A stretch of DNA of 64,000 nucleotides from Ptiloglossa arizonensis (lineage: Eukaryota > Arthropoda > Insecta > Hymenoptera > Colletidae). Positions within the stretch are counted from its first letter, which is position 1. Every line of letters begins with the position of its first letter. This document shows positions 25,201-38,220 of the stretch, one piece after another. The notes beneath the pieces were generated by a model, which had not been told where the DNA came from, did no database searches, and saw only the letters and a program-made list of their open reading frames with translations. Location of the stretch: the NCBI RefSeq assembly GCF_051014685.1, contig NW_027478523.1, positions 372,001 to 436,000 on the forward strand, given 5' to 3'. Both the position numbers and the translations under genes were made by a program.

Positions 25201-28200
25201 AGTTTGGAGGTAAGAAACGCTTGAGAAACTCAAAATTTTCGCAGTTCTGATGCTCAAAACGAATAACTAGAACGGCCTAGGGGAAAACTACACATACCGT
25301 TGTTATCGGGCGAGTTTCTACTTTCAGATGCAACAGAAATTTTGCGGATTGGTCAATCCGTTCGCGAGATGTGGCAGTTTGGAGGTAAGAAACACTTGAG
25401 AAACTCAAAATTTTCGCAGTTCTGATGCTCGAAATGAATTACTGGAACGGCCTAGGGGAAAACTACACATACCGTTGTAATCGGGCGAGTTTCTACTTTT
25501 AGATGCAACAGAAATTTTGCGGATTGGTCAATCCGTTCGCGAGATGTGGCAGTTTGGAGGTAAGAAACGCTTGAGAAACTCAAAATTTTCGCAGTTCTGA
25601 TGCTCAAAACGAATAACTAGAACGGCCTATGGGAAAACAACACATACCGTTGTTATCGGGCGAGTTTCTACTTTCAGATGCAACAGAAATTTTAGGGATT
25701 GGTCGATCCGTTCGCGAGATGTGGCAGTTTGGAAGTAAGAAACGCTTGAGAAACTCATAATTTTCGCAGTTCTGATGCTCAAAACGAATAACTAGAACGG
25801 CCTAGGGGAAAACTACACATACCGTTGTTATCGGGCGAGTTTCTAATTTCAGATGCAACAGAAATTTTGCGGATTGGTCGATCCGTTCGCGAGATGTGGC
25901 AGTTTGGAAGTAAGAAACGCTTGAGAAACTCAAAATTTTCGCAGTTCTGATGCTCAAAACGAATAACTAGAACGGCCTAGGGGAAAACTACACCTACCGT
26001 TGTAATCGGGCGAGTTTCTACTTTCAGATGCAACAGAAATTTTGCGGATTGGTCAATCCGTTCGCTCGATATGGCAGTTTGGAGGTAAGAAACGCTCGAG
26101 AAACTCAAAATTTTCGCAGTTCTGATGCTCGAAACGAATAACTAGAACCGCCTAGGGGAAAAGTGCGCATACCGTTGTAATCGGGCGAGTTTCTACTTTC
26201 AGATGCAACAGAAATTTTGCGGATCGGTCAATCCGTTCGCGAGAAATGGCAGTTTGGATGTAAGAAACGCTTGAGAAACTCAAAATCTTCGCAGTTCTGA
26301 TGCTCGAAACGAATAACTGGAACGGCCTAGGGGAAAACTACACATACCGTTGTAATCGGGCGAGTTTCTACTTTCAGATGCAACAGAAATTATGCGGGTT
26401 GGTCAATCCGTTCGCGAGATGTGGCAGGTTGGAGGTAAGAAACGCTTGAGAAACTCAAAATTTTCGCAGTTCTGATGCTCAAAACGAATAACTAGAACGG
26501 CCTAGGGGAAAACTACACCTACCGTTGTAATCGGGCGAGCTTCTACTTTCAGATGCAACAGAAATTTTGCGGATTGGTCAATCCGTTCGCTCGATATGGC
26601 AGTTTGGAGGTAAGAAACGCTCGAGAAACTCAAAATTTTCGCAGTTCTGATGCTCGAAACGAATAACTAGAACCGCCTAGGGGAAAAGTGCGCATACCGT
26701 TGTAATCGGGCGAGTTTCTACTTTTAGATGCAACAGAAATTTTGCGGATTGATCAATCCGTTCGCGAGATATGGCAGTTTGGAGGTAAGAAACGCTTGAG
26801 AAACTCAAAATTTTCGCAGTTCTGATGCTCAAAACGAATAACTAGAACGGCTTAGGGGAAAACTACACCTACCGTTGTAATCGGGCGAGTTTCTGCTTTC
26901 AGATGCAACAGAAATTTTGCGGATTGGTCAATCCGTTCGCTCGATATGGCAGTTTGGAGGTAAGAAACGCTCGAGAAACTCAAAGTTTTCGCAGTTCTGA
27001 TGCTCGAAACGAAGAACTAGAACCGCCTAGGGGAAAATTGCGCATACCGTTGTAATCGGGCGAGTTTCTACTTTCAGATGCAACAGAAATTTTGCGGATT
27101 GATCAATCCGTTCGCGAGATATGGCAGTTTGGAGATAAGAAACGCTTGAGAAACTCAAAATTTTCGCAGTTCTGATGCTCGAAACGAATGACTAGAACGG
27201 CCTAGGGGAGAAGTACGCATACCGTTGTAATCGGGCGAGTTTCTACTTTCAGATGCAACAGAAATTTTGCGGATTGGTCTATCCGTTCGCGAGATGTGGC
27301 AGTTTGGAGGTAAGAAACGCTTGAGAAACTCAAAATTTTCGCAGTTCTGATGCTCAAAACGAATAACTAGATCGGCCTAGGGGAAAACTACAAATACCAT
27401 TGTTATCGGGCGAGTTTCTACTTTCAGATGCAACAGAAATTTTGCAGATTGGTCGATCCGTTCGCGAGATGTGGCAGTTTGGAAGTAAGAAACGCTTGAG
27501 AAACTCAAAATTTTCGCAGTTCTGATGCTCAAAACGAATAACTAGAACGGCCTAGGGGAAAACTACACCTACCGTTGTAACCGGGCGAGTTTCTACTTTC
27601 AGATGCAACAGAAATTTTGCGGATTGGTCAATCCGTTCGCTCGATATGGCAGTTTGGAGGTAAGAAACGCTCGAGAAACTCAAAATTTTCGCAGTTCTGA
27701 TGCTCGAAACGAATAACTAGAACAGACTAGGGGAAAAGTGCGCATACCGTTGTAATCGGGCGAGTTTCTACTTTCAGATGCAACAGAAATTTTGCGGATT
27801 GGTCAATCCGTTCGCGAGATATGGCAGTTTGGATGTAAGAAACGCTTGAGAAACTCAAAGTTTTCGCAGTTCTGATGCTCGAAACGAATAACTAGAACCG
27901 CCTAGGGGAAAAGTGCGCATACCGTTGTAATCGGGCGAGTTTCTACTTTCAGATGCAACAGAAATTTTGCGGATCGGTCAATCCGTTCGCGAGAAATGGC
28001 AGTTTGGATGTAAGAAACGCTTGAGAAACTCAAAATCTTCGCAGTTCTGATGCTCGAAACGAATAACTGGAACGGCCTAGGGGAAAACTACACATACCGT
28101 TGTAATCGGGCGAGTTTCTACTTTCAGATGCAACAGAAATTTTGCGGATTGGTCAATCCGTTCGCTCGATATGGCAGTTTGGAGGTAAGAAACGCTCGAG

Positions 28201-31200
28201 AAACTCAAAATTTTCGCAGTTCTGATGCTCGAAACGAATAACTAGAACAGCCTAGGGGAAAAGTGCGCATACCGTTGTAATCGGGCGAGTTTCTACTTTC
28301 AGATGCAACAGAAATTTTGCGGATTGGTCAATCCGTTCGCGAGATATGGCAGTTTGGATGTAAGAAACGCTTGAGAAACTCAAAGTTTTCGCAGTTCTGA
28401 TGCTCGAAACGAATAACTAGAACCGCCTAGGGGAAAAGTGCGCATACCGTTGTAATCGGGCGAGTTTCTACTTTCAGATGCAACAGAAATTTTGCGGATC
28501 GGTCAATCCGTTCGCGAGAAATGGCAGTTTGGATGTAAGAAACGCTTGAGAAACTCAAAATCTTCGCAGTTCTGATGCTCGAAACGAATAACTAGAACGG
28601 CCTAGGGGAAAACTACACATACCGTTGTTATCGGGCGAGTTTCTACTTTCAGATGCAACAGAAATTTTGCGGATTGGTCGATCCGTTCGCGAGATGTGGC
28701 AGTTTGGAAGTAAGAAACGATTGAGAAACTCAAAATTTTCGCAGTTCTGATGCTCAAAACGAATAACTAGAACGGCCTAGGGGAAAACTACACCTACCGT
28801 TGTAATCGGGCGAGTTTCTACTTTCAGATGCAACAGAAATTTTGCGGATTGGTCAATCCGTTCGCTCGATATGGCAGTTTGGAGGTAAGAAACGCTCGAG
28901 AAACTCAAAATTTTCGCAGTTCTGATGCTCGAAACGAATAACTAGAACCGCCTAGGGGAAAAGTGCGCATACCGTTGTAATCGGGCGAGTTTCTACTTTT
29001 AGATGCAAGAGAAATTTTGCGGATTGATCAATCCGTTCGCGAGATATGGCAGTTTGGAGGTAAGAAACGCTTGAGAAACTCAAAATTTTCGCAGTTCTGA
29101 TGCTCAAAACGAATAACTAGAACGGCTTAGGGGAAAACTACACCTACCGTTGTAATCGGGCGAGTTTCTGCTTTGAGATGCAACAGAAATTTTGCGGATT
29201 GGTCAATCCGTTCGCTCGATATGGCAGTTTGGAGGTAAGAAACGCTCGAGAAACTCAAAGTTTTCGCAGTTCTGATGCTCGAAACGAAGAACTAGAACCG
29301 CCTAGGGGAAAAGTGCGCATACCGTTGTAATCGGGCGAGTTTCTACTTTCAGATGCAACAGAAATTTTGCGGATTGATCAATCCGTTCGCGAGATATGGC
29401 AGTTTGGAGATAAGAAACGCTTGAGAAACTCAAAATTTTCGCTGTTCTGATGCTCGAAACGAATGACTAGAACGGCCTAGGGGAGAAGTACGCATACCGT
29501 TGTAATCGGGCGAGTTTCTACTTTCAGATGCAACAGAAATTTTGCGGATTGGTCTATCCGTTCGCGAGATGTGGCAGTTTGGAGGTAAGAAACGCTTGAG
29601 AAACTCAAAATTTTCGCAGTTCTGATGCTCAAAACGAGTAACTAGAACGGCCTAGGGGAAAACTACACATACCGTTGTTATCGGGCGAGTTTCTACTTTC
29701 AGATGCAACAGAAATTTTGCGGATTGGTCGATCCGTTCGCGAGATGTGGCAGTTTGGAAGTAAGAAACGCTTGAGAAACTCAAAATTTTCGCAGTTCTGA
29801 TGCTCAAAACGAATAACTAGAACGGCCTAGGGGAAAATTACACCTACCGTTGTAACCGGGCGAGTTTCTACTTTCAGATGCAACAGAAATTTTGCGGATT
29901 GGTCAATCCGTTCGCTCGATATGGCAGTTTGGAGGTAAGAAACGCTCGAGAAACTCAAAATTTTCGCAGTTCTGATGCTCGAAACGAATAACTAGAACAG
30001 CCTAGGGGAAAAGTGCGCATACCGTTGTAATCGGGCGAGTTTCTACTTTCAGATGCAACAGAAATTTTGCGGATTGGTCAATCCGTTCGCGAGATATGGC
30101 AGTTTGGATGTAAGAAACGCTTGAGAAACTCAAAATTTTCGCAGTTCTGATGCTCGAAACGAATGACTAGAACGGCCTAGGGGAGAAGTACGCATACCGT
30201 TGTAATCGGGCGTGTTTCTACTTTCAGATGCAACAGAAATTTTGCGGATTGGTCAATCCGTTCGCGAGATATGGCAGTTTGGATGTAAGAAACGCTTGAG
30301 AAACTCAAAATCTTCGCAGTTCTGATGCTCGAAACGAATAACTGGAACGGCCTAGGGGAAAACTACACATACCGTTGTAATCGGGCGAGTTTCTACTTTC
30401 AGATGCAACAGAAATTTTGCGGATTGGTCAATCCGTTCGCGAGATGTGGCAGTTTGGAGGTAAGAAACGCTTGAGAAACTCAAAATTTTCGCAGTTCTGA
30501 TGCTCAAAACGAATAACTAGAACGGCCTATGGGAAAACTACACATACCGTTGTTATCGGGCGAGTTTCTACTTTCAGATGCAACAGAAATTTTGCGGATT
30601 GGTCGATCCGTTCGCGAGATGTGGCAGTTTGGAAGTAAGAAACGCTTGAGAAACTCAAAATTTTCGCAGTTCTGATGCTCAAAACGAATAACTAGAACGG
30701 CCTAGGGGAAAACTACACCTACCGTTGTAATCGGGCGAGTTTCTACTTTCAGATGCAACAGAAATTTTGCGGATTGGTCAATCCGTTCGCTCGATATGGC
30801 AGTTTGGAGGTAAGAAACGCTCGAGAAACTCAAAATTTTCGCAGTTCTGATGCTCGAAACGAATAACTAGAACGGCCTAGGGGAAAACTACACATACCGT
30901 TGTTATCGGGCGAGTTTCTACTTTCAGATGCAACAGAAATTTTGCGGATTGGTCGATCCGTTCGCGAGATATGGCAGTTTGGAAGTAAGAAACGCTTGAG
31001 AAACTCAAAATTTTCACAGTTCTGATGCTCAAAACGAATAACTAGAACGGCCTAGGGGAAAACTACACATACCGTTGTAATCGGGCGAGTTTCTACTTTC
31101 AGATGCAACAGAAATTTTGCGGATTGGTCAATCCGTTCGCGAGATATGGCAGTTTGGAGGTAAGAAACGCTCGAGAAACTCAAAATTTTCGCAGTTCTGA

Positions 31201-32200
31201 TGCTCGAAACGAATAACTAGAAACGCCTAGGGGAAAAGTGCGCATACCGTTGTAATCGGGCGAGTTTCTGCTTTCAGATGCAACAGAAATTTTGCGGATT
31301 GGTCAATCCGTTCGCTCGATATGGCAGTTTGGAGGTAAGAAACGCTCGAGAAACTCAAAGCTTTCGCAGTTCTGATGCTCGAAACGAAGAACTAGAACCG
31401 CCTTGGGGAATAGTGCGCATACCGTTGTAATCGGGCGAGTTTCTACTTTCAGATGCAACAGAAATTTTGCGGATTGATCAATCCGTTCGCGAGATATGGC
31501 AGTTTGGAGATAAGAAACGCTTGAGAAACTCAAAATTTTCGCAGTTCTGATGCTCGAAACGAATGACTAGAACGGCCTAGGGGAGAAGTACGCATACCGT
31601 TGTAATCGGGCGAGTTTCTACTTTCAGATGCAACAGAAGTTTTGCGGATTGGTCTATCCGTTCGCGAGATGTGGCAGTTTGGAGGTAAGAAACGCTTGAG
31701 AAACTCAAAATTTTCGCAGTTCTGATGCTCAAAACGATTAACTAGAACGGCCTAGGGGAAGACTACACATACCGTTGTTATCGGGCGAGTTTCTACTTTC
31801 AGATGCAACAGAAATTTTGCGGATTGGTCGATCCGTTCGCGAGATGTGGCAGTTTGGAAGTAAGAAACGCTTGAGAAACTCAAAATTTTCGCAGTTCTGA
31901 TGCTCAAAACGAATAACTAGAACGGCCTAGGGGAAAACTACACCTACCGTTGTAATCGGGCGAGTTTCTACTTTCAGATGCAACAGAAATTTTGCGGATT
32001 GGTCAATCCGTTCGCTCGATATGGCAGTTTGGAGGTAAGAAACGCTCGAGAAACTCAAAATTTTCGCAGTTCTGATGCTCGAAACGAATAACTAGAACAG
32101 CCTAGGGGAAAAATGCGCATACCGTTGTAATCGGGCGAGTTTTTACTTTCAGATGCAACAGAAATTTTGCGGATTGATCAATCCGTTCGCGAGATATGGC
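22244..32200. repeat. ~10-kb superunit, copy 2
   Basis: This is the second version of the superunit. Relative to copy 1 it has gained and lost whole monomers several times: the offset moves from 58 down to 53 and back up to 60. The ggatcggtc/gagaaatgg monomer followed by aaaatctt recurs in it (24314, 26241, 27985, 28515), matching 14341 and 18016 in copy 1. Private bases of its own include caaataccattg near 27391, gcaggtctaatg near 23491 and gtttctaatttc near 25848. The two single-base deletions of copy 1 are absent here, so those deletions arose after the duplication or were converted away. Confidence 0.82.
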
Positions 32201-34466
32201 AGTTTGGAGATAAGAAACGCTTGAGAAACTCAAAATTTTCGCAGTTCTGATGCTCCAAACGAATGACTAGAACGGCCTAGGGGAGAAGTACGAATACCGT
32301 TGTAATCGGGCGAGTTTCTACTTTCAGATGCAACAGAAATCATGCGGATTGGTCAATCCGTTCGCGAGATATGGCAGTTTGTAGGTAAGAAACGCTTGAG
32401 AAACTCAAAATTTTCGCAGTTCTGATGCTCGAAACGAATAACTGGAACTGCCTAGGGGAATACTACTTATACCGTTGTAATCGGGCGAGTTTCTACTTTC
32501 AGATGGAACAGAAATTTTGCGGATTGGTCAATTCGTTCGCGAGATGTGGCAGTTTGGAGGTAAGAAACGCTTGAGAAACTCAAAATTTTCGCAGTTCTGA
32601 TGCTCGAAACGAATAACTAGAACGGCCTAGGGGAAAAGTACGCATACCGATGTAATCGGGCGAGTTTCTACTTTCAGATGCAACAGAAATTTTGCGCATT
32701 GGTCGATCCGTTCGCGAGATGTGGCAGTTTGGAAGTAAGAAACGCTTGAGAAACTCAAAATTTTCGCAGTTCTGATGCTCGAAACGAAGAACTAGAACCG
32801 CCTTGGGGAAAAGTGCGCATACCGTTGTAATCGGGCGAGTTTCTACTTTCAGATGCAACAGAAATTTTGCGGATTGGTCAATCCGTTCGCTCGATATGGC
32901 AGTTTGGAGGTAAGAAACGCTCGAGAAACTCAAAATTTTCGCAGTTCTGATGCTCGAAACGAATAACTAGAACAGCCTAGGGGAAAAATGCGCATACCGT
33001 TGTAATCGGGCGAGTTTTTACTTTCAGATGCAACAGAAATTTTGCGGATTGATCAATCCGTTCGCGAGATATGGCAGTTTGGAGATAAGAAACGCTTGAG
33101 AAACTCAAAATTTTCGCAGTTCTGATGCTCGAAACGAAGAACTAGAACCGCCTTGGGGAAAAGTGCGCATACCGTTGTAATCGGGCGAGTTTCTACTTTC
33201 AGATGCAACAGAAATTTTGCGGATTGATCAATCCGTTCGCGAGATATGGCAGTTTGGAGATAAGAAACGCTTGAGAAACTCAAAATTTTCGCAGTTCTGA
33301 TGCTCGAAACGAATGACTAGAACGGCCTAGGGGAGAAGTACGCATACCGTTGTAATCGGGCGAGTTTCTACTTTCAGATGCAACAGAAGTTTTGCGGATT
33401 GGTCTATCCGTTCGCGAGATGTGGCAGTTTGGAGGTAAGAAACGCTTGAGAAACTCAAAATTTTCGCAGTTCTGATGCTCAAAACGATTAACTAGAACGG
33501 CCTAGGGGAAGACTACACATACCGTTGTTATCGGGCGAGTTTCTACTTTCAGATGCAACAGAAATTTTGCGGATTGGTCGATCCGTTCGCGAGATGTGGC
33601 AGTTTGGAAGTAAGAAACGCTTGAGAAACTCAAAATTTTCGCAGTTCTGATGCTCAAAACGAATAACTAGAACGGCCTAGGGGAAAACTACACCTACCGT
33701 TGTAATCGGGCGAGTTTCTACTTTCAGATGCAACAGAAATTTTGCGGATTGGTCAATCCGTTCGCTCGATATGGCAGTTTGGAGGTAAGAAACGCTCGAG
33801 AAACTCAAAATTTTCGCAGTTCTGTTGCTCGAAACGAATAACTAGAACAGCCTAGGGGAAAAATGCGCATACCGTTGTAATCGGGCGAGTTTTTACTTTC
33901 AGATGCAACAGAAATTTTGCGGATTGATCAATCCGTTCGCGAGATATGGCAGTTTGGAGATAAGAAACGCTTGAGAAACTCAAAATTTTCGCAGTTCTGA
34001 TGCTCGAAACGAATGACTAGAACGGCCTAGGGGAGAAGTACGAATACCGTTGTAATCGGGCGAGTTTCTACTTTCAGATGCAACAGAAATCATGCGGATT
34101 GGTCAATCCGTTCGCGAGATATGGCAGTTTGTAGGTAAGAAACGCTTGAGAAACTCAAAATTTTCGCAGTTCTGATGCTCGAAACGAATAACTGGAACTG
34201 CCTAGGGGAAAACTACTTATACCGTTGTAATCGGGCGAGTTTCTACTTTTAGATGGAACAGAAATTTTGCGGATTGGTCAATTCGTTCGCGAGATGTGGC
34301 AGTTTGGAGGTAAGAAACGCTTGAGAAACTCAAAATTTTCGCAGTTCTGATGCTCGAAACGAATAACTAGAACGGCCTAGGGGAAAAGTACGCATACCGA
34401 TGTAATCGGGCGAGTTTCTACTTTCAGATGCAACAGAAATTTTGCGGATTGGTCGATCCGTTCGGG
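31346..34466. repeat. 10-monomer (1,750 bp) tandem duplication
   Basis: Marker pairs are exactly 1,750 bp apart: ccttgggg (31401/33151), caacagaagt (31631/33381), the cgattaact and gaagacta markers (31735/33485), gagtttttac, catgcgg (32341/34091) and ctacttatacc (32464/34214). The match ends at about 32717, where cgcgagatgtgg faces cgggagataggg. The leftover part of copy 1, about 32717-33095, is a hybrid that returns to a second ccttgggg monomer (32801). The left end overlaps the end of the 10-kb superunit. Confidence 0.83.
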
Positions 34467-35200
34467 AGATAGGGCAGTTTGGAAGTAAGAAACACTTGAG
34501 AAACTCAAAATTTTCGCAGTTCTGATGCTCGAAATGAATTACTGGAACGGCCTAGGGGAAAACTACACATACCGTTGTAATCGGGCGAGCTTCTACTTTC
34601 AGATGCAACAGAAATTTTGCGGATTGGTCAATCCGTTCGCGAGATATGGCAGTTTGGAGGTAAGAAACGCTTGAGAAACTCAAAATTTTCGCAGTTCTGA
34701 TGCTCAAAACGAATAACTAGAACGGCCTATGGGAAAACTACACATACCGTTGTTATCGGGCGAGTTTCTACTTTCAGATGCAACAGAAATTTTGCGGATT
34801 GGTCGATCCGTTCGCGAGATGTGGCAGTTTGGAAGTAAGAAACGCTTGAGAAACTCAAAATTTTCGCAGTTCTGATGCTCAAAACGAATAAGTAGAACGG
34901 CCTAGGGGAAAACTACACATACCGTTGTTATCGGGCGAGTTTCTACTTTCAGATGCAACAGAAATTTTGCGGATTGGTCGATCCGTTCGCGAGATGTGGC
35001 AGTTTGGAAGTAAGAAACGCTTGAGAAACTCAAAATTTTCGCAGTTCTGATGCTCAAAACGAATAACTAGATCGGCCTAGGGGAAAACTACACCTACCGT
35101 TGTTATCGGGCGAGTTTCTACTTTCAGATGCAACAGAAATTTTGCGGATTGGTCAATCCGTTCGCGAGATATGGCAGTTTGGAGGTAAGAAACGCTCGAG
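34467..35200. repeat. Satellite monomers between duplicated blocks
   Basis: About four monomers: an atgaattact monomer at 34530, then cctatggg (34730) and two monomers of the gttgttatc/ggtcgatcc/gcgagatgtgg subtype. The order is the same as in other cassette contexts at 10.9-11.4 kb and 47.5-48.0 kb. There is no gene and no non-satellite insert. Confidence 0.8.
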
Positions 35201-38200
35201 AAACTCAAAATTTTCGCAGTTCTGATGCTCGAAACGAATAACTAGAAACGCCTAGGGGAAAAGTGCGCATACCGTTGTAATCGGGCGAGTTTCTACTTTC
35301 AGATGCAACAGAAATTTTGCGGATTGATCAATTCGTTCGCGAGATATGGCAGTTTGGAGGTAAGAAACGCTTGAGAAACTCGAAATTTTCGCAGTTCTGA
35401 TGCTCAAAACGAATAACTAGAACGGCTTAGGGGAAAACTACACCTACCGTTGTAATCGGGCGAGTTTCTGCTTTCAGATGCAACAGAAATTTTGCGGATT
35501 GGTCAATCCGTTCGCTCGATATGGCAGTTTGGAGGTAAGAAACGCTCGAGAAACTCAAAGTTTTCGCAGTTCTGATGCTCGAAACGAAGAACTAGAACCG
35601 CCTAGGGGAAAAGTGCGCATACCGTTGTAATCGGGCGAGTTTCTACTTTCAGATGCAACAGAAATTTTGCGGATTGATCAATCCGTTCGCGAGATATGGC
35701 AGTTTGGAGATAAGAAACGCTTGAGAAACTCAAAATTTTCGCAGTTCTGATGCTCGAAACGAATGACTAGAACGGCCTAGGGGAGAAGTGCGCATACCGT
35801 TGTAATCGGGCGAGTTTCTACTTTCAGATGCAACAGAAATTTTGCGGATTGGTCTATCCGTTCGCGAGATGTGGCAGTTTGGAGGTAAGAAACGCTTGAG
35901 AAACTCAAAATTTTCGCAGTTCTGATGCTCAAAACGATTAACTAGAACGGCCTAGGGGAAGACTACACATACCGTTGTTATCGGGCGAGTTTCTACTTTC
36001 AGATGCAACAGAAATTTTGCGGATTGGTCGATCCGTTCGCGAGATGTGGCAGTTTGGAAGTAAGAAACGCTTGAGAAACTCAAAATTTTCGCAGTTCTGA
36101 TGCTCAAAACGAATAACTAGATCGGCCTAGGGGAAAACTACACCTACCGTTGTAATCGGGCGAGTTTCTACTTTCAGATGCAACAGAAATTTTGCGGATT
36201 GGTCAATCCGTTCGCTCGATATGGCAGTTTGGAGGTAAGAAACGCTCGAGAAACTCAAAATTTTCGCAGTTCTGGTGCTCGAAACGAATAACTAGAAACG
36301 CCTAGGGGAAAAGTGCGCATACCGTTGTAATCGGGCGAGTTTCTACTTTCAGATGCAACAGAAATTTTGCGGATTGATCAATTCGTTCGCGAGATATGGC
36401 AGTTTGGAGGTAAGAAACGCTTGAGAAACTCGAAATTTTCGCAGTTCTGATGCTCAAAACGAATAACTAGAACGGCTTAGGGGAAAACTATACCTACCGT
36501 TGTAATCGGGCGAGTTTCTGCTTTCAGATGCAACAGAAATTTTGCGGATTGGTCAATCCGTTCGCTCGATATGGCAGTTTGGAGGTAAGAAACGCTCGAG
36601 AAACTCAAAGTTTTCGCAGTTCTGATGCTCGAAACGAAGAACTAGAACCGCCTAGGGGAAAAGTGCGCATACCGTTGTAATCGGGCGAGTTTCTACTTTC
36701 AGGTGCAACAGAAATTTTGCGGATTGGTCGATCCGTTCGCGAGATGTGGCAGTTTGGAAGTAAGAAACGCTTGAGAAACTCAAAATTTTCGCAGTTCTGA
36801 TGCTCAAAACGAATAACTAGAACGGCCTAGGGGAAAACTACACCTACCGTTGTAATCGGGCGAGTTTCTACTTTCAGATGCAACAGAAATTTTGCGGATT
36901 GGTCAATCCGTTCGCTCGATATGGCAGTTTGGAGGTAAGAAACGCTCGAGAAACTCAAAATTTTCGCAGTTCTGATGCTCGAAACGAATAACTAGAACAG
37001 CCTAGGGGAAAAATGCGCATACCGTTGTAATCGGGCGAGTTTTTACTTTCAGATGCAACAGAAATTTTGCGGATTGATCAATCCGTTCGCGAGATATGGC
37101 AGTTTGGAGATAAGAAACGCTTGAGAAACTCAAAATTTTCGCAGTTCTGATGCTCGAAACGAATGACTAGAACGGCCTAGGGGAGAAGTACGAATACCGT
37201 TGTAATCGGGCGAGTTTCTACTTTCAGATGCAACAGAAATTTTGCGGATTGGTCAATCCGTTCGCTCGATATGGCAGTTTGGAGGTAAGAAACGCTCGAG
37301 AAACTCAAAATTTTCGCAGTTCTGGTGCTCGAAACGAATAACTAGAAACGCCTAGGGGAAAAGTGCGCATACCATTGTAATCGGGCGAGTTTCTACTTTC
37401 AGATGCAACAGAAATTTTGCGGATTGATCAATTCGTTCGCGAGATATGGCAGTTTGGAGGTAAGAAACGCTTGAGAAACTCGAAATTTTCGCAGTTCTGA
37501 TGCTCAAAACGAATAACTAGAACGGCTTAGGGGAAAACTACACCTACCGTTGTAATCGGGCGAGTTTCTGCTTTCAGATGCAACAGAAATTTTGCGGATT
37601 GGTCAATCCGTTCGCTCGATATGGCAGTTTGGAGGTAAGAAACGCTCGAGAAACTCAAAGTTTTCGCAGTTCTGATGCTCGAAACGAAGAACTAGAACCG
37701 CCTAGGGGAAAAGTGCGCATACCGTTGTAATCGGGCGAGTTTCTACTTTCAGATGCAACAGAAATTTTGCGGATTGATCAATCCGTTCGCGAGATATGGC
37801 AGTTTGGAGATAAGAAACGCTTGAGAAACTCAAAATTTTCGCAGTTCTGATGCTCGAAACGAATGACTAGAACGGCCTAGGGGAGAAGTGCGCATACCGT
37901 TGTAATCGGGCGAGTTTCTACTTTCAGATGCAACAGAAATTTTGCGGATTGGTCTATCCGTTCGCGAGATGTGGCAGTTTGGAGGTAAGAAACGCTTGAG
38001 AAACTCAAAATTTTCGCAGTTCTGATGCTCAAAACGATTAACTAGAACGGCCTAGGGGAAGACTACACATACCGTTGTTATCGGGCGAGTTTCTACTTTC
38101 AGATGCAACAGAAATTTTGCGGATTGGTCGATCCGTTCGCGAGATGTGGCAGTTTGGAAGTAAGAAACGCTTGAGAAACTCAAAATTTTCGCAGTTCTGA

Positions 38201-38220
38201 TGCTCAAAACGAATAACTAG
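35201..38220. repeat. Nested 6- and 12-monomer duplications
   Basis: The marker ggattgatcaattcg occurs at 35321, 36371 and 37421, each 1,050 bp (6 monomers) apart, and the gaagaact monomer follows at the same spacing (35586, 36636, 37686). The markers gggagaagtgcgc (35781/37881), gattaact with gaagacta, actagatcgg and ttctggtgctcg lie 2,100 bp (12 monomers) apart. The middle copy switches at about 36701-36733 (aggtgcaac, then ggtcgatcc) to a different monomer order. That order includes the aaaaatgcgc and gagtttttac markers of the 31.9-33.9 kb region. Confidence 0.82.

Noticed and set aside
32580..32933. The 117-codon minus-strand frame as a possible real gene.
   Set aside because: It is longer only because it crosses a hybrid monomer joint. 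Its translation repeats the same satellite-derived peptide words as all the others.
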